Counted from the first letter of the stretch, positions 19,653 through 29,709 are shown. The stretch is DNA of 64,000 nucleotides from Leptospira abararensis (GCF_016918735.1 NZ_JAFFPR010000027.1:186001-250000); one strand, 5' to 3'. The notes: generated by a model not told the origin, from the sequence alone. A program made the numbers and translations.

Positions 19653-20834
19653 ATGGTCATTCGATTAAAAAAGAATAAAGAAAAAGCTGTATTAAATTTT
19701 CATCCTTGGATCTTTTCTGGAGCGGTTGCTTCGGGAGAAAAAGACTTGGTTTCAGGAGATACTGTGCGAGTTGAATCCTCGTCCGGTGAGTTTCTTGCTT
19801 GGGGCCATTACGATCCAAAAAGCCAAATCAGAATTCGTTTGTTCTCTTTTGATGAAGAAGAAGATGGTTCTACTGAGTTGTATTGGAGTTCAAAATGGAC
19901 TGGCATTCTAGAATCCAAAGAGAAATTACTTCCTAAAGAAACTACGGGGTTTCGACTTTTTCACTCAGAAGGAGACGGTGTTCCCGGTATCGTTGTTGAT
20001 TGCTATCACAAAACAGCTGTAATGCAACTGAAAACTCCTGGCGCTTTAAAGTTACGTGAGTGGCTTGTTTCCTTCCTTTCAGAAAAGGGCTTTGAAACCA
20101 TTTTGGAAAAAAGTGATAAACCTGAGGACAAACAAGGCGGGGAGGCTACTTTTCACAAAGGAAAGGACACTGATGCTGTTTTTACGGAACATGGAATCCA
20201 ATTTATTGCCGACATTACCAAAGGCCAAAAAACAGGATTTTTTTTAGACCAGAGAGACAATCGAGCGCTACTTGCTCGGTATGCTTTCGGAAGAGTCGTA
20301 TTAAATACTTTTGCCTATTCGGGCGCTTTTTCCGTTTATGCACTATTAGCTGGTGCAAAAACAGTTCATAGTTTAGATATTTCCAAACAAGCCATCGAAC
20401 TTTGTGAACGAAACTTGGCTTTAAATGGTTTTTCTTCTGAAAAAGAGCCAAATAGGCATAAAAGTTTAGTTTTAGATAGTTTTGATTATTTAAAAGCGAT
20501 GGAACCACATTTTTATGATCTGGTCATTCTGGATCCACCGGCATTTACAAAGAGCATTGCTACCGTCAATCAGGCAAGCCGAGGATACAAAGACATTAAC
20601 ATGCGGGCTATGTATAAAATAAAACCAGGGGGATTAATTTTTACCTTCTCTTGTTCCCAACATATTTCTTTTGATTTGTTTAAAAAAATAGTTTTCGGAG
20701 CTGCAAAAGATGCCAAAAAAAGAGTTAGAATTTTGCACCATCTAACTCAGAGTCCCGACCATGGTTATTCTGTCTTCCATCCTGAAGGAGAATACTTAAA
20801 AGGCCTTGTGATTCAGGTTGATGGCGATACTTAA
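19653..20834 (+). CDS. Class I SAM-dependent rRNA methyltransferase, RlmI-like
   Basis: This is predicted to methylate cytosine C5 in 23S rRNA. The 393 aa begin with a PUA domain (about 1-80; HPWIFSGAVASGEKDLVSGD is typical). A linker domain and a Rossmann methyltransferase domain (about 180-393) follow. Motifs include KTGFFLDQRDNR, VLNTFAYSGAFSVYAL, the acidic LDISKQAIEL, and the catalytic loop DPPAFTKS with a later FSCSQH Cys as seen in RlmI. A 15-residue insert rich in Lys/Asp precedes the catalytic domain (about 150-165). It is divergent from the broken SpoIIE gene with about 30 bp between. Confidence 0.9.
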   Translation: MVIRLKKNKEKAVLNFHPWIFSGAVASGEKDLVSGDTVRVESSSGEFLAWGHYDPKSQIRIRLFSFDEEEDGSTELYWSSKWTGILESKEKLLPKETTGFRLFHSEGDGVPGIVVDCYHKTAVMQLKTPGALKLREWLVSFLSEKGFETILEKSDKPEDKQGGEATFHKGKDTDAVFTEHGIQFIADITKGQKTGFFLDQRDNRALLARYAFGRVVLNTFAYSGAFSVYALLAGAKTVHSLDISKQAIELCERNLALNGFSSEKEPNRHKSLVLDSFDYLKAMEPHFYDLVILDPPAFTKSIATVNQASRGYKDINMRAMYKIKPGGLIFTFSCSQHISFDLFKKIVFGAAKDAKKRVRILHHLTQSPDHGYSVFHPEGEYLKGLVIQVDGDT

Positions 20835-20859
20835 TCTTTTACATTGGTGAAATCTTAGA

Positions 20860-22284
20860 ATGAAATTTACATCCCTTAGTTTTCTTTTGTTTTTCCTTGT
20901 CGTATACTGTTTGCACTGGGTGTTTCGCGGTAAGTACAGATTGGGGTTTTTGTTTCTGGCATCTTTTGTTTTTTATGCTGCCTGGTCGATTCCCTTTGCT
21001 TTTCACTTCCTTTCGATTGTAGGTTTAAACCATTTATTCAATAAACAAATCCTTAAAAATAAATCCTCTTTTTGGTATCCGGTTTCTCTTTTTGTAAATT
21101 TTGGAAACCTCTTCTTATTCAAATATTTCTATTTTCTTTGGGCTTTGCTTTTTCAATTTACGGGAAGCATTTTTTTTGCACCAGAATCAATCCAAAGTTT
21201 CTTAAATTCTCAATTTGGAGCTGATTCTATTACCCTTCCGCTTGCCATTAGTTTTTACACTTTCCAGATGGTTGCCTATACCATTGATATTAAACGTGGA
21301 AATGCAGAAGAGAACCCTAACTTTTTACAATTTGCTTTGTTTATCTTTTTCTTTCCACAATTAGTGGCAGGCCCAATTGTCCGTCATGGTGAATTTTTTT
21401 ATCAATTAGAAGTTTGGAATGCGAAGAAGGAACAACTTTTCGAAGGTTATTACTTAGTTTTTCTTGGGTTACTTAAGAAAGTAGTTCTTGCTGATAATTT
21501 ATCTCCAGTCATTGAACCCATCTTTCAAAATCCAGAACAGTATGATGGGTTTACAAATTTCATCGCTTGGTTTGGGTATGCAGCTCGAGTATACTGTGAT
21601 TTTAGTGGATATACAGATCTTGCAAGGGGACTTGGAAAACTTCTAGGAATTAATTTGCCTGAAAACTTTCATGCGCCTTACCTCTCTAGGTCAGTACGAG
21701 AGTTGTGGACTCGTTGGCATATGACTCTTGCAACTTGGATCAAAGATTATATTTACTTTCCGTTAGGTGGTTCTAGAGTTTCTGAATATCGGGGATACTT
21801 GAACTTAATTGTAACCTTTACTCTCGCAGGCTTTTGGCATGGAGCCAATTTTACGTTCATTATTTGGGGATTTTTACATGGACTTATGCTAAGTTTTGAG
21901 CGTAAAATTGAGCTCATTCGAAATCCCGAAAAAAATACGATAGTTCCTATATGGAAAAAATACCTTGGTGTGGTGTATGCGTTCTGTTTTTTTGTTTTCA
22001 CAATTCCTTTTTTTAATGCACCTTCCGTTCACAATGCGTTGGCTATGTATTTTAGAGCTTTTACAGGAGCATCGGGAGAGAGAACGAATAAATTAGAACT
22101 GATTGTTTACAGTTTATTTCTCACATTTTTACTGAACTACCTGCAAACCAAACCAAGTTTTCCAAGAGAAAACTGGTCTACGAAAACATCTCTTAGTTTT
22201 CTCCTGGTTTTTTCGTTAATCGTTACAATCTTGTTAGGTTATCTTGCTCCGGGAGGAACGGAATTTATCTATTTCCAATTTTAA
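20860..22284 (+). CDS. MBOAT family O-acyltransferase (AlgI/DltB-like)
   Basis: This polytopic membrane enzyme of 474 aa moves acyl groups, typically acetyl, from the cytoplasm to an extracytoplasmic sugar or lipid. The family core is clear: LVAGPIVRHGEFF, YCDFSGYTDLARGLGKLLG, LWTRWHMTLATWIKDYIYFPLGGSR (His near 287) and AGFWHGANFTFIIWGFLHG, which carries the catalytic His (about 328). About ten to twelve hydrophobic helices are present. The next gene starts 1 bp after its stop and encodes the likely periplasmic partner, as in AlgI/AlgJ/AlgX systems. The substrate is unknown; lipopolysaccharide or an exopolysaccharide is an inference. Confidence 0.92.
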   Translation: MKFTSLSFLLFFLVVYCLHWVFRGKYRLGFLFLASFVFYAAWSIPFAFHFLSIVGLNHLFNKQILKNKSSFWYPVSLFVNFGNLFLFKYFYFLWALLFQFTGSIFFAPESIQSFLNSQFGADSITLPLAISFYTFQMVAYTIDIKRGNAEENPNFLQFALFIFFFPQLVAGPIVRHGEFFYQLEVWNAKKEQLFEGYYLVFLGLLKKVVLADNLSPVIEPIFQNPEQYDGFTNFIAWFGYAARVYCDFSGYTDLARGLGKLLGINLPENFHAPYLSRSVRELWTRWHMTLATWIKDYIYFPLGGSRVSEYRGYLNLIVTFTLAGFWHGANFTFIIWGFLHGLMLSFERKIELIRNPEKNTIVPIWKKYLGVVYAFCFFVFTIPFFNAPSVHNALAMYFRAFTGASGERTNKLELIVYSLFLTFLLNYLQTKPSFPRENWSTKTSLSFLLVFSLIVTILLGYLAPGGTEFIYFQF

Positions 22285-22285
22285 T

Positions 22286-23422
22286 ATGAATTCTAAACTT
22301 AAATTTCCTATAGTTTTGTATCCGATCTTTCTAGCTTTTGCACTTTTCCTTTTGGATAAAATTTTCTTTTTGCCAATCATTGTAGAAAACACCTATAGTT
22401 GGAAAAAAATTGAAAGAAAGTTCTATGAGTTAAAAGAAGATCTCTTCGAGGTTATGTTGGAAGAAAGAAAGAAGAATCCTTCCAAACAAATTGGTTTAAT
22501 TTTAGGAAGTTCTCGTTCGGGGGAATTTGACTCTGAAATGGTAGAGTCTTTTTTTCCCAATACGAATACTTTTAACTTCGCTGCCCCCTTTGGCCCACCG
22601 AGTTTCCAGGCTTATTGGTTGGAGAGAAGTTTAAATGCCAAACTTCCTCTTCGTTATGTTCTGATTGAAGTAGATCCACTTTTGTTTTCCCAGGCTGCCA
22701 TCGATTACTCTTTGAACGGATCCTATGACAATGAGTATGTTTTAAAACATCTAGACTTTTATCGATTAAAAACAAAGGATCCATGGAAAACGAATGCTGA
22801 AGGCTTTTCTATGGATGAGGTGGAGATTTATTTCTTAAAAAAATTCTTTGCTCTATACAAATACCCATTGGATCCAACGGCAATTAAAGCGAATAATAAG
22901 AATATCGAAGTAGGTTTTTTCCCTGGTATGGCGGTAAGCATCACAGGCAAAGAACACAAAAGAAACTACATTGATAAAATCAAAATGGTAAACCGAGTGA
23001 AATTTGGCGCCCTTCCCAACGAAATCAAATTTGCTAATATGGATATTTTTTTAGAAAGAGACGCAGAAGCAATGTACAACCAGTATTTGCGCGGCACTAG
23101 TTTGGCTCCGACGCAAATTTATTTCTTTAAGAGAATGTTAGATTTACTAAAAGGAACGGGTATTCCAGTAATTGTTTATTTTCCTGCTGTTTCGGATGCC
23201 TTAAGAAGGCGGATGTCTACGGATGGACTTTTGGAAAGATTCAATAGGGAAATTAAATCGGCAGTGGCTTCTGCCTCTCAAGTTCCAAATTCCAAATTCA
23301 CTGTGGTAGATCCTAACGTGGATCCGCATTGGGTTTGCAAAGATTTTGTCGACTCACTTCACTTGAGTGGAGCCTGTTTCCCGAATCTTTTGCCGATACT
23401 TTTTCCCAAAGAAGTTCGTTAG
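22286..23422 (+). CDS. DUF1574 family protein, SGNH-like acyltransfer partner
   Basis: The start is the ATG at 22286, 1 bp after the MBOAT stop; an upstream in-frame TTG at 22244 would lie inside the MBOAT gene and is less likely. The 378 aa begin with a membrane anchor (about 6-28). The rest faces the periplasm and has SGNH-hydrolase-like blocks: LILGSSRSGEFDSEM (nucleophile Ser region, about 75-90) and, near the C-terminus, DSLHLSG, matching the Asp-x-x-His block. DUF1574 proteins are common in Leptospira. Coupling to an MBOAT suggests that it completes O-acetyl transfer onto an envelope polymer, as AlgJ/AlgX do. That function is inferred. Confidence 0.8.
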   Translation: MNSKLKFPIVLYPIFLAFALFLLDKIFFLPIIVENTYSWKKIERKFYELKEDLFEVMLEERKKNPSKQIGLILGSSRSGEFDSEMVESFFPNTNTFNFAAPFGPPSFQAYWLERSLNAKLPLRYVLIEVDPLLFSQAAIDYSLNGSYDNEYVLKHLDFYRLKTKDPWKTNAEGFSMDEVEIYFLKKFFALYKYPLDPTAIKANNKNIEVGFFPGMAVSITGKEHKRNYIDKIKMVNRVKFGALPNEIKFANMDIFLERDAEAMYNQYLRGTSLAPTQIYFFKRMLDLLKGTGIPVIVYFPAVSDALRRRMSTDGLLERFNREIKSAVASASQVPNSKFTVVDPNVDPHWVCKDFVDSLHLSGACFPNLLPILFPKEVR

Positions 23423-24018
23423 ATTCTTTTTTCTTTCCGTTTTTCTAGTTCTTTATTTAGAAAACGGAAGCGAAAGAAAAGATAACCGAGAGCACTGGCT
23501 GCTAAAAAGATTCCAGAACCCCAATCGGATAAATGATTACCCCAGACTTTCTGATTTTCCGTATTTTCGATCCACAGGGAATGAAGAAGGATAAGTCCTG
23601 AATACAAGAGAAGGTTTAGAACCATATAAATTGTGGTTTTTTTGAGAATCCAAAGGGTATCTCCCATTTCCTCTCGAAAACGAGTGAAATCGCTGATGAT
23701 TTCTTGGTAGGTTTTATGATGGCTTAGCCGGTATTGGTCATAGGCTTCTTCCATTTCCGGATCTTTCGCTTTCCCGTCCAAAAGCACAAATTCGAAATCA
23801 AGTTGGGAGTCGTAATCTTTTCTTTTTTTGGGTTCGCTAAGGGTTAGGTAAGCTCGCGTCAGTTCCAGAATTTTGTCCTTGGCCTCCAGAATTCCTGCGC
23901 CTTGCAAATGTTCCCAAAACTCTAATTCCTTTAAATAAATAGCTTCGATTGTTTCCGTTGTTGATTCCTTGGTTACTCCCAAGATTTCGTAGAATGTCTC
24001 CCGTTTTGTCCGAGCCAT
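23419..24018 (-). CDS. Membrane-anchored J-domain-like protein lacking the HPD motif
   Basis: Residues 8-70 have the J-domain pattern ([13 protein letters not shown] ... [15 protein letters not shown]) but the His-Pro-Asp loop that activates DnaK is absent. The expected place, about residues 32-42, reads [11 protein letters not shown]. After a charged region, two hydrophobic helices (about 128-146 and 164-182) anchor the protein, which ends in a basic tail. I infer a J-like scaffold rather than a functional Hsp70 co-chaperone. Its TAA overlaps the opposing DUF1574 stop in the sequence TTAG. Length 199 aa. Confidence 0.75.
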   Translation of the reverse strand: MARTKRETFYEILGVTKESTTETIEAIYLKELEFWEHLQGAGILEAKDKILELTRAYLTLSEPKKRKDYDSQLDFEFVLLDGKAKDPEMEEAYDQYRLSHHKTYQEIISDFTRFREEMGDTLWILKKTTIYMVLNLLLYSGLILLHSLWIENTENQKVWGNHLSDWGSGIFLAASALGYLFFRFRFLNKELEKRKEKRI

Positions 24019-24081
24019 ATACTCCTTTTAGTATCCTTCTTCTTTGCTTTACAAGGAGATTTTCTGGAAAAACATATCATT

Positions 24082-25458
24082 ATGAACCCATCCTTGACCG
24101 AAATTCCTACCGCAGAGAGCCCCATCCAACTCGGAAAGGTCTATGTGGAGACCTACGGGTGTCAAATGAACGAATACGATACGGGAATCGTTAAGGAACT
24201 CTTTCGCAAAGAAAAATATGAGACCACAGATTCGGTCGAAGAAAGCGATATTATCTTTCTCAATACCTGCGCTGTCAGAGAAAATGCCCATGCCAAAATT
24301 TATGGAAGGTTACAATCTCTAGGATATCTAAAGAAAAAAAATCCAAACCTCGTCATTGGGGTTCTAGGTTGTATGGCACAGAATTTGGGTGAGGATTTAT
24401 TCCACCAAGAACTACCATTGGATTTAATTGTTGGTCCAGATAATTATAGAACTTTACCAGAGCTCATTCAGAAAATTAGAGAAGGCGAACGTGATGTCCA
24501 ACTAACACGTCTTTCTCGAACAGAAACCTATGATGAATTGGAACCAAAAGTGGTGAATGGCATTCAAGCTTTTGTTACGATCATGCGAGGGTGCAATAAT
24601 TTCTGTACTTTTTGTGTTGTTCCTTATACGAGAGGGAGAGAAAGAAGTCGCGAACCCGGTTCCATTGTTACAGAAATTCTACAATTAGAAGAGATGGGTG
24701 TAAAACAAATTACACTACTTGGCCAAAATGTAAATAGTTACTCTTTTGAAAATACAGACTTTTGTGCATTGGTGGAAACAATTTTAAAAGAAACCACTAT
24801 AGAACGGGTTCGGTTCACAAGCCCTCATCCAAAAGACTTCCCTGATCATCTTATTTCTCTTATGGCTAAAGAAGAACGTTTTTCTTCACAAATCCACATG
24901 CCATTACAAGCGGGAAGTTCCAAAGTTCTTAGGGATATGAAACGAAGTTATACCAAAGAAGAATATCTGGACTTAGTTGCTAGCATTCAGAGTCGAATTC
25001 CTGATATCGGAATCACTTCTGATATCATCGTGGGTTTTCCCGGAGAAACAGAAGAAGAATTTCAGGAAACTCTTGAAGTAGTAAAAAAAGTAAAATTTGA
25101 CATGTCATATATGTTCAAATATTCCGAAAGAGAAGGTACAATCGCTAAACGAAAGTTTATTGACGATGTTCCAGAAGAAGTCAAAAGTAAAAGGCTCATT
25201 GAACTTGTAGAGTTACAAACCAAAATCTCTCATGAAAAAAATCAGTCCAAGATCGGAAATGAGTTTTCAGTGCTTGTCGAAAACACTTCAAAAAAATCAA
25301 AACTCGAGTTATGCGGTAGGTCCCATTGTGGTCGAATGGTTGTGTTTCCCATTCCTGAAAACGCTTCGAAAAACCCGCAAGATTGGATTGGGAAAACAGT
25401 TAAAGTTAAAGTTGAGTCAGCTACTAGTGCTACTTTAAAAGGAACCCTCATTGGCTAA
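24082..25458 (+). CDS. miaB: tRNA-2-methylthio-N6-dimethylallyladenosine synthase
   Basis: This radical SAM methylthiotransferase modifies i6A37 of tRNAs reading UNN codons. In 458 aa, an N-terminal UPF0004 domain holds the first cluster cysteines (Cys27 in YGCQMNEYD, then [10 protein letters not shown] and VLGCMAQ). The radical SAM motif is Cys171-x3-Cys175-x2-Cys178 in [23 protein letters not shown] domain ends the protein (about 385-455). [10 protein letters not shown] and the 'LLGQNVNSY' region favour MiaB over RimO or MtaB. The 3' end overlaps the next gene by 8 bp. Confidence 0.96.
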   Translation: MNPSLTEIPTAESPIQLGKVYVETYGCQMNEYDTGIVKELFRKEKYETTDSVEESDIIFLNTCAVRENAHAKIYGRLQSLGYLKKKNPNLVIGVLGCMAQNLGEDLFHQELPLDLIVGPDNYRTLPELIQKIREGERDVQLTRLSRTETYDELEPKVVNGIQAFVTIMRGCNNFCTFCVVPYTRGRERSREPGSIVTEILQLEEMGVKQITLLGQNVNSYSFENTDFCALVETILKETTIERVRFTSPHPKDFPDHLISLMAKEERFSSQIHMPLQAGSSKVLRDMKRSYTKEEYLDLVASIQSRIPDIGITSDIIVGFPGETEEEFQETLEVVKKVKFDMSYMFKYSEREGTIAKRKFIDDVPEEVKSKRLIELVELQTKISHEKNQSKIGNEFSVLVENTSKKSKLELCGRSHCGRMVVFPIPENASKNPQDWIGKTVKVKVESATSATLKGTLIG

Positions 25459-27043
25459 ACAAGTCGATTTACGAACCGTAAGAGTCTTCTCTAAAGATGA
25501 CTTACCACCAGGTTTTATGGTGGATACGGATCGTTTGGGTAAATGGAAACGTTTCAAACCTTCCATCCTTAGAATCTATATCCTAAAGGAAATTTTAAGC
25601 CCCTTTCTTGTCGCTCTTTCCTTTTTCACTATGATTTACATGGCTGTGGCCATCCAAAAAATGATTGGTTTGTTTGTGGGTAAGGGTGTCGATTTTTTTC
25701 GTTTATTGGATTATATGGGATATGTTTTTGGGAATACTCTCCCAATGACAATTCCCATGGCTTGTTTGATGTCAGGGATTATGGCCGCAGGTCGTTTATC
25801 GGGAGATTCTGAGATTACCGCTATGCGTGCTTCCGGAGTTTCGTTTCCTTATATTTATTCCAATTTTCTCGTATTTGGTTTTCTAATGACGCTTATTGTT
25901 GGGTACTTAAATTTTTATTTAGGGCCGGAGAATACGCGTAAGATGAAAGATTTTGACAACTGGATTGCCACCTACAACCCGTTACTTGCCATCCAACCTG
26001 GTCAGTTCTCTGGAGATAAAACTCAGGATTTTTTCTCCGAAAAGGGAAGGACTATGTATTCAGGCGGTATTGATGCTGATGGAAACCTAAGCAATGTCCA
26101 AATCCGTGAGTGGGCAATCTCTGCCGATGGAACTGACTTTATTATGGTAAATAATTTGGCAGTTCCTATGGGTGGATCCAAAATGTTGCAAATCATAAAT
26201 GCCCAAGAAGGACTGTTAGTCGAGAAAAAAAACTTAGCTGGTGAATATGAAAAATCGGTACGGTTGAGAAAGGGATATGTCATTGAATGGGATCCAGAAA
26301 CCAATGCCATTGGAATCACAAACTTTATGGACGGGGAGATGGATTATAACACTCCATCCAAAAAAGATACAAAAACTTTAAGTATCAATGTGAAGCCAGA
26401 TACTTTTTCATTACCAATGCTTATCGAAATTCGAAATGCCATTCAATCCGAAGGTTTGGAAAATATTCCGGGATTAGAAATTTTGAAAGAATACGGTTTA
26501 TCCATCAAAGGGGTAGGCGGTTTAAAACAAATGGTAGAACAGTTTAAGTATGAACTGATCATGGGAGCAAGTACCGGTAGCCAAGAGGATATGGCTCAAA
26601 AATTTGCACTTTTTACCCAACTTTCCGAATTACTCAATGAATCGAAAAAAACGCTGACAGCTTTTAATGTGGAAATTCACAAGCGGTTTGCGACTCCTCT
26701 TTCTTGCCAAATATTTTTCTTTCTCTCCTTTCCGCTTGGTCTTGTTGTTAAAAGATCGGGAAAAGGAATGAGTTTTACTCTGGCTGTTATCTTCTTATTA
26801 ATTTATTATACGTTCTTTATTTTTGGTTCTGGGATTTCGTATAAAGAAAACGTCCCCGATTGGGTTGGACCTTGGTCGGCAAATATTGTGATTGCCACCC
26901 TTTCCATCTACATTATGATTTCACGAACAGATGCCAAGTTACCTGAGTCCATTCGGAGCCGATTGGGATTTTACTTCCGGTTTCGAGACCTTTTGGAAGA
27001 GAAGATGGAACTGAGAAAAAATCGCTTCCGAAAACGCAAATAA
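25451..27043 (+). CDS. LptF/LptG family permease
   Basis: This inner-membrane permease belongs to the lipopolysaccharide export ABC system. The TTG at 25451 is the likely start because AAAAGGAA lies seven bases upstream and the gene is then coupled to miaB; an ATG at 25517 is the alternative. The 530 aa show three N-terminal helices ([59 protein letters not shown] is the family signature), a periplasmic beta-jellyroll, and three C-terminal helices ([24 protein letters not shown]). At over 500 aa it is longer than the usual 360-370 aa, the extra length lying in the periplasmic part (about 190-410). I cannot decide between LptF and LptG. Confidence 0.87.
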   Translation: MAKQVDLRTVRVFSKDDLPPGFMVDTDRLGKWKRFKPSILRIYILKEILSPFLVALSFFTMIYMAVAIQKMIGLFVGKGVDFFRLLDYMGYVFGNTLPMTIPMACLMSGIMAAGRLSGDSEITAMRASGVSFPYIYSNFLVFGFLMTLIVGYLNFYLGPENTRKMKDFDNWIATYNPLLAIQPGQFSGDKTQDFFSEKGRTMYSGGIDADGNLSNVQIREWAISADGTDFIMVNNLAVPMGGSKMLQIINAQEGLLVEKKNLAGEYEKSVRLRKGYVIEWDPETNAIGITNFMDGEMDYNTPSKKDTKTLSINVKPDTFSLPMLIEIRNAIQSEGLENIPGLEILKEYGLSIKGVGGLKQMVEQFKYELIMGASTGSQEDMAQKFALFTQLSELLNESKKTLTAFNVEIHKRFATPLSCQIFFFLSFPLGLVVKRSGKGMSFTLAVIFLLIYYTFFIFGSGISYKENVPDWVGPWSANIVIATLSIYIMISRTDAKLPESIRSRLGFYFRFRDLLEEKMELRKNRFRKRK

Positions 27044-27115
27044 AACAAAATTTGCTAGAAAATTCCTCTGACTGCAGTCCTATAGAAGCAGTATTTGTAG
27101 CACAGGAGAAATGAT

Positions 27116-27946
27116 TTGAAAACTTCTTACATTTGGAATATTTCTAAAGGACGCCCCTTTCCGGTAGAACTTTGGAAACATTCGAAGATCAAAGTTCAAG
27201 TCAACCAAATGCAATTGGACGAATTGGATCGAATTTCCATAAGTCCTAACGATATTCATATTTTGTTCCTCCAGGTAACCTTTGCGGAGTGGAAACAAAT
27301 CCAACCAACGATTGCCGCTTCTTTTGAAGCCAATCCCTTTGTTTCGTTGATTCTTGTATCCTCTGAAGATGGAGTAGACCAGATTCAGGAAGCGGTCCAA
27401 GGTCATGCAAAATACTTAGTTTTAGAAAATCCCCTCCATGTTCGGGAACTTCGTATGATTTTGGACCGGACCATCCAATCGGAATCGTATAAAGCAGCAG
27501 CTTTAGACATTGGCAATTCTTGTCTGGAGAATGTTGGTTTCTTCGAAGGCGTTTTTACGCTTGCACACCAAGAGTATGAAGAATCCAAAAAGGAGAACGA
27601 AGCCCTTCGTTCTATTCTAAAATACGAAGAACTGGTCAAACGATCCCAAGCAGGAATCAACACAGCCTTAGACAAAGTCAATGATATGAAAAATCAGGAG
27701 TTGATCGAACTTCATGAACGTGTAAAGGCAAGCCAACAGTTGGATGAGCTTCGGGAAAAAGAACTCAAACAGGCTTTGGAATTACAAAAAGCAACGGAAC
27801 AGGTGTTAAATTATTCTCGAATCGAAGAGATGAATTTGGATAAAATTTTAAGAGCCCAAGATCGACTTTTCGAATATACAGAACAAGAAATTAAAGAACT
27901 TGTGGAAGAAAATAGATCTTTAAAAAAGAAACTAGGACTGATTTAA
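27116..27946 (+). CDS. Pseudo-receiver plus coiled-coil protein, unknown function
   Basis: The start is TTG at 27116, with CAGGAG spaced seven bases upstream; the nearby ATG at 27111 is out of frame and stops at once. Residues about 20-125 have the alternating strand/helix pattern of a response-regulator receiver (ILFLQVTF, SLILVSSEDGVD, KYLVLENPLHVRELRMILDRTI). The acidic pocket and a phosphorylatable Asp are not obvious, so it is probably a pseudo-receiver. From about 150 to the end (276 aa) the sequence is a long charged coiled coil ending in ENRSLKKKLGLI. I infer a cytoplasmic scaffold or adaptor. It follows the permease by 72 bp and meets the next gene tail to tail. Confidence 0.7.
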   Translation: MKTSYIWNISKGRPFPVELWKHSKIKVQVNQMQLDELDRISISPNDIHILFLQVTFAEWKQIQPTIAASFEANPFVSLILVSSEDGVDQIQEAVQGHAKYLVLENPLHVRELRMILDRTIQSESYKAAALDIGNSCLENVGFFEGVFTLAHQEYEESKKENEALRSILKYEELVKRSQAGINTALDKVNDMKNQELIELHERVKASQQLDELREKELKQALELQKATEQVLNYSRIEEMNLDKILRAQDRLFEYTEQEIKELVEENRSLKKKLGLI

Positions 27947-28749
27947 AAGTCCTTTCCTACCTTTTCTTCTATGCTCGCATATTCTTTGGAATCGCGTCCA
28001 TAGTGAATTTCAGCAAAACGCAATAGATGTTTTTTCTTTAGTTCTTTGAATTCGTAATAGAGTTCTTGGTTTTTGGAGCGAATTGCTGTTTGTTCCATTT
28101 TTTCATAGGACAGGGCAAGGAGCCTGTGAGGTTCTGCTTCTTTTTCATTTTTAGCGGAAAGATCAATATAACGATGCGTAAAATCAATGACCTGTAGATA
28201 GTTTTTAAACGCTTCTTGGTGTTTGATGTATTCTCTGTAAATTCCGGATTTTAAATCTTGGTAAGGGGCACTTTCCTTTACCTTTGGGTTTTCTATTTTA
28301 TCTAAAAGATTCATACCTTTCACTAGGCGAGCTACCGTTTGTGATCGTAAGTCAAAAAGTTGCTTTTGAAATTCCTTTTCTTTGTTTTCCTTTCTGATTT
28401 GTTTTTGCCATTCGTATCTATCTTCATAGTATATTTCTTTTTTAGAATCTTCTCTTCGTTTTTCTAGATTTTTTCTACCAGATTCAAAATGATCAATGGC
28501 AAATGAGTATTCTTTGTTTGCTTCTTGCCAACGTCTTTCCGAATTCTTTTCATCTACTAAGTTGAGTATTTGAATTGAATCCAATCGTTCTGAACTTTCC
28601 CCCCACGGAGATCCCGATTCCGGTCTGGAGGGAAGGATCGATTCCACGCGGTTTTCCTTAGAAGACGTCTGATTTGTATCTTTGGAGCTGAGGGGGAGTA
28701 ATCCTAGAAAAATCAAAGAAATCCATAAAAATTGTATGGGAAATTTCAT
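27943..28749 (-). CDS. Secreted helical protein, unknown function
   Basis: The 268 aa protein has a signal sequence (KFPIQFLWISLIFLGLLPLSS) and no lipobox Cys. The mature part is a Ser/Pro linker followed by nearly continuous charged amphipathic helices (about 60-260, rich in Lys/Glu/Arg/Tyr), with no cysteine. I do not recognise a domain. Secreted all-helical proteins of this size occur in the Leptospira flagellar sheath (FcpA and FcpB), so a flagellar or periplasmic filament role is a hypothesis without sequence proof here. The gene is divergent from mgsA with 51 bp between. Confidence 0.68.
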   Translation of the reverse strand: MKFPIQFLWISLIFLGLLPLSSKDTNQTSSKENRVESILPSRPESGSPWGESSERLDSIQILNLVDEKNSERRWQEANKEYSFAIDHFESGRKNLEKRREDSKKEIYYEDRYEWQKQIRKENKEKEFQKQLFDLRSQTVARLVKGMNLLDKIENPKVKESAPYQDLKSGIYREYIKHQEAFKNYLQVIDFTHRYIDLSAKNEKEAEPHRLLALSYEKMEQTAIRSKNQELYYEFKELKKKHLLRFAEIHYGRDSKEYASIEEKVGKDF

Positions 28750-28800
28750 TTACAGGGAAACTTTCCTTGAATCCTAGATATTGGCAAGAACTATCATTCT

Positions 28801-29256
28801 ATGGTACTAATTCAAAGAAAAATGGAGATCACGAAAAAGATCGTTCTCATTGCACATGATAATAGAAAAGAAGATCTATTAGATTGGGTAAAATACAATA
28901 AAGGCACCTTAAGCAAACACCACCTATCTGCCACAGGAACCACAGGAAAATTGATTCATGAACAAATAGGTCTTCCAGTGTTTCGGTTCATCTCAGGCCC
29001 TCTCGGGGGAGACCAGCAGATTGGATCCAAAATCGTTGAGGATGGAATTGATTTTATGGTTTTTTTCTGGGATCCACTTTCTGCCCAGCCACATGATCCC
29101 GATGTAAAGGCATTACTCCGAATTGCAGTATTGTATAATATTCCAATGGCCTGTAATCGTTCTAGTGCTGATTTTTTAATCTCATCTCCTTTAATGCAAA
29201 CGGAATATAATCGCCAATTGATTGATTATGGCTCAAGAATACCGGCAAAAAATTAA
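28801..29256 (+). CDS. mgsA: Methylglyoxal synthase
   Basis: This converts dihydroxyacetone phosphate to methylglyoxal and phosphate, a bypass of lower glycolysis that relieves sugar-phosphate stress. Key parts are present: IVLIAHDNRKEDLL, the phosphate-binding TGTTGKLI, catalytic Asp in SGPLGGDQQIG, FFWDPLSAQPHDPDVKALLR, and CNRSSADFLISSP. The total is 151 aa from the ATG at 28801. A second ATG at 28822 gives the more usual N-terminus (MEITKKIVLIAHD) and is equally plausible; neither has a strong SD. The 3' end overlaps the opposing gene by 24 bp. Confidence 0.95.
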   Translation: MVLIQRKMEITKKIVLIAHDNRKEDLLDWVKYNKGTLSKHHLSATGTTGKLIHEQIGLPVFRFISGPLGGDQQIGSKIVEDGIDFMVFFWDPLSAQPHDPDVKALLRIAVLYNIPMACNRSSADFLISSPLMQTEYNRQLIDYGSRIPAKN

Positions 29257-29709
29257 TTTTGCTTTCACCCCAAAGTGTTTTGCTGTAAGCCAGTGTCGTT
29301 TCCGAAACATAAAATAAAGGATAGGGAATAGAAAAAAACGTGAAATAGGCCATAGATAGAAATCTAGCTGAATTTCATCAGAAAGAATACTGGAGGTATT
29401 TCCCTCTGGACTATCCAAAAATCTATGAGTGTGTTGGAACTTACGAAAAGGACCTTTTTCTTGGTTATCTTGGAAGAAGTTATTTTTACTATAGGCGATA
29501 TGTTTCGCAATCCAGGTTTGTTTCCAGAAAGGTAAAATGGAAATCTTTAAAACCACTTCTTCGCCTACTTGTAATGACTTCGGAGATTTCAAGATTTCGA
29601 TTCCTTTAGTTTCTCCAACTAAAGTCTGAAAACCAATGGGATCCTCATGGAACTGAAACAAGATTTCCTTTTCGATGGGAAAACTGGATCTATAAATGAA
29701 TGTATTCAT
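29233..29709 (-). CDS. SRPBCC (START-like) family protein
   Basis: This 158 aa protein starts NTFIYRSSFPIEKEILFQFHEDPIGFQTLVG, the usual opening of SRPBCC ligand-binding proteins (strand, then two helices: 'F.yrs.f..s.e.lf.fH..p.a...L..'). The remaining strands and the long C-terminal helix fit the helix-grip fold, with an aromatic stretch RFFLFPILYFMFRKRH near the end. Such proteins bind hydrophobic ligands or act as cyclase/dehydrase-like enzymes; no ligand can be named. It is convergent with mgsA and divergent from the Nfu-like gene (26 bp apart). Confidence 0.75.
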   Translation of the reverse strand: MNTFIYRSSFPIEKEILFQFHEDPIGFQTLVGETKGIEILKSPKSLQVGEEVVLKISILPFWKQTWIAKHIAYSKNNFFQDNQEKGPFRKFQHTHRFLDSPEGNTSSILSDEIQLDFYLWPISRFFLFPILYFMFRKRHWLTAKHFGVKAKLIFCRYS

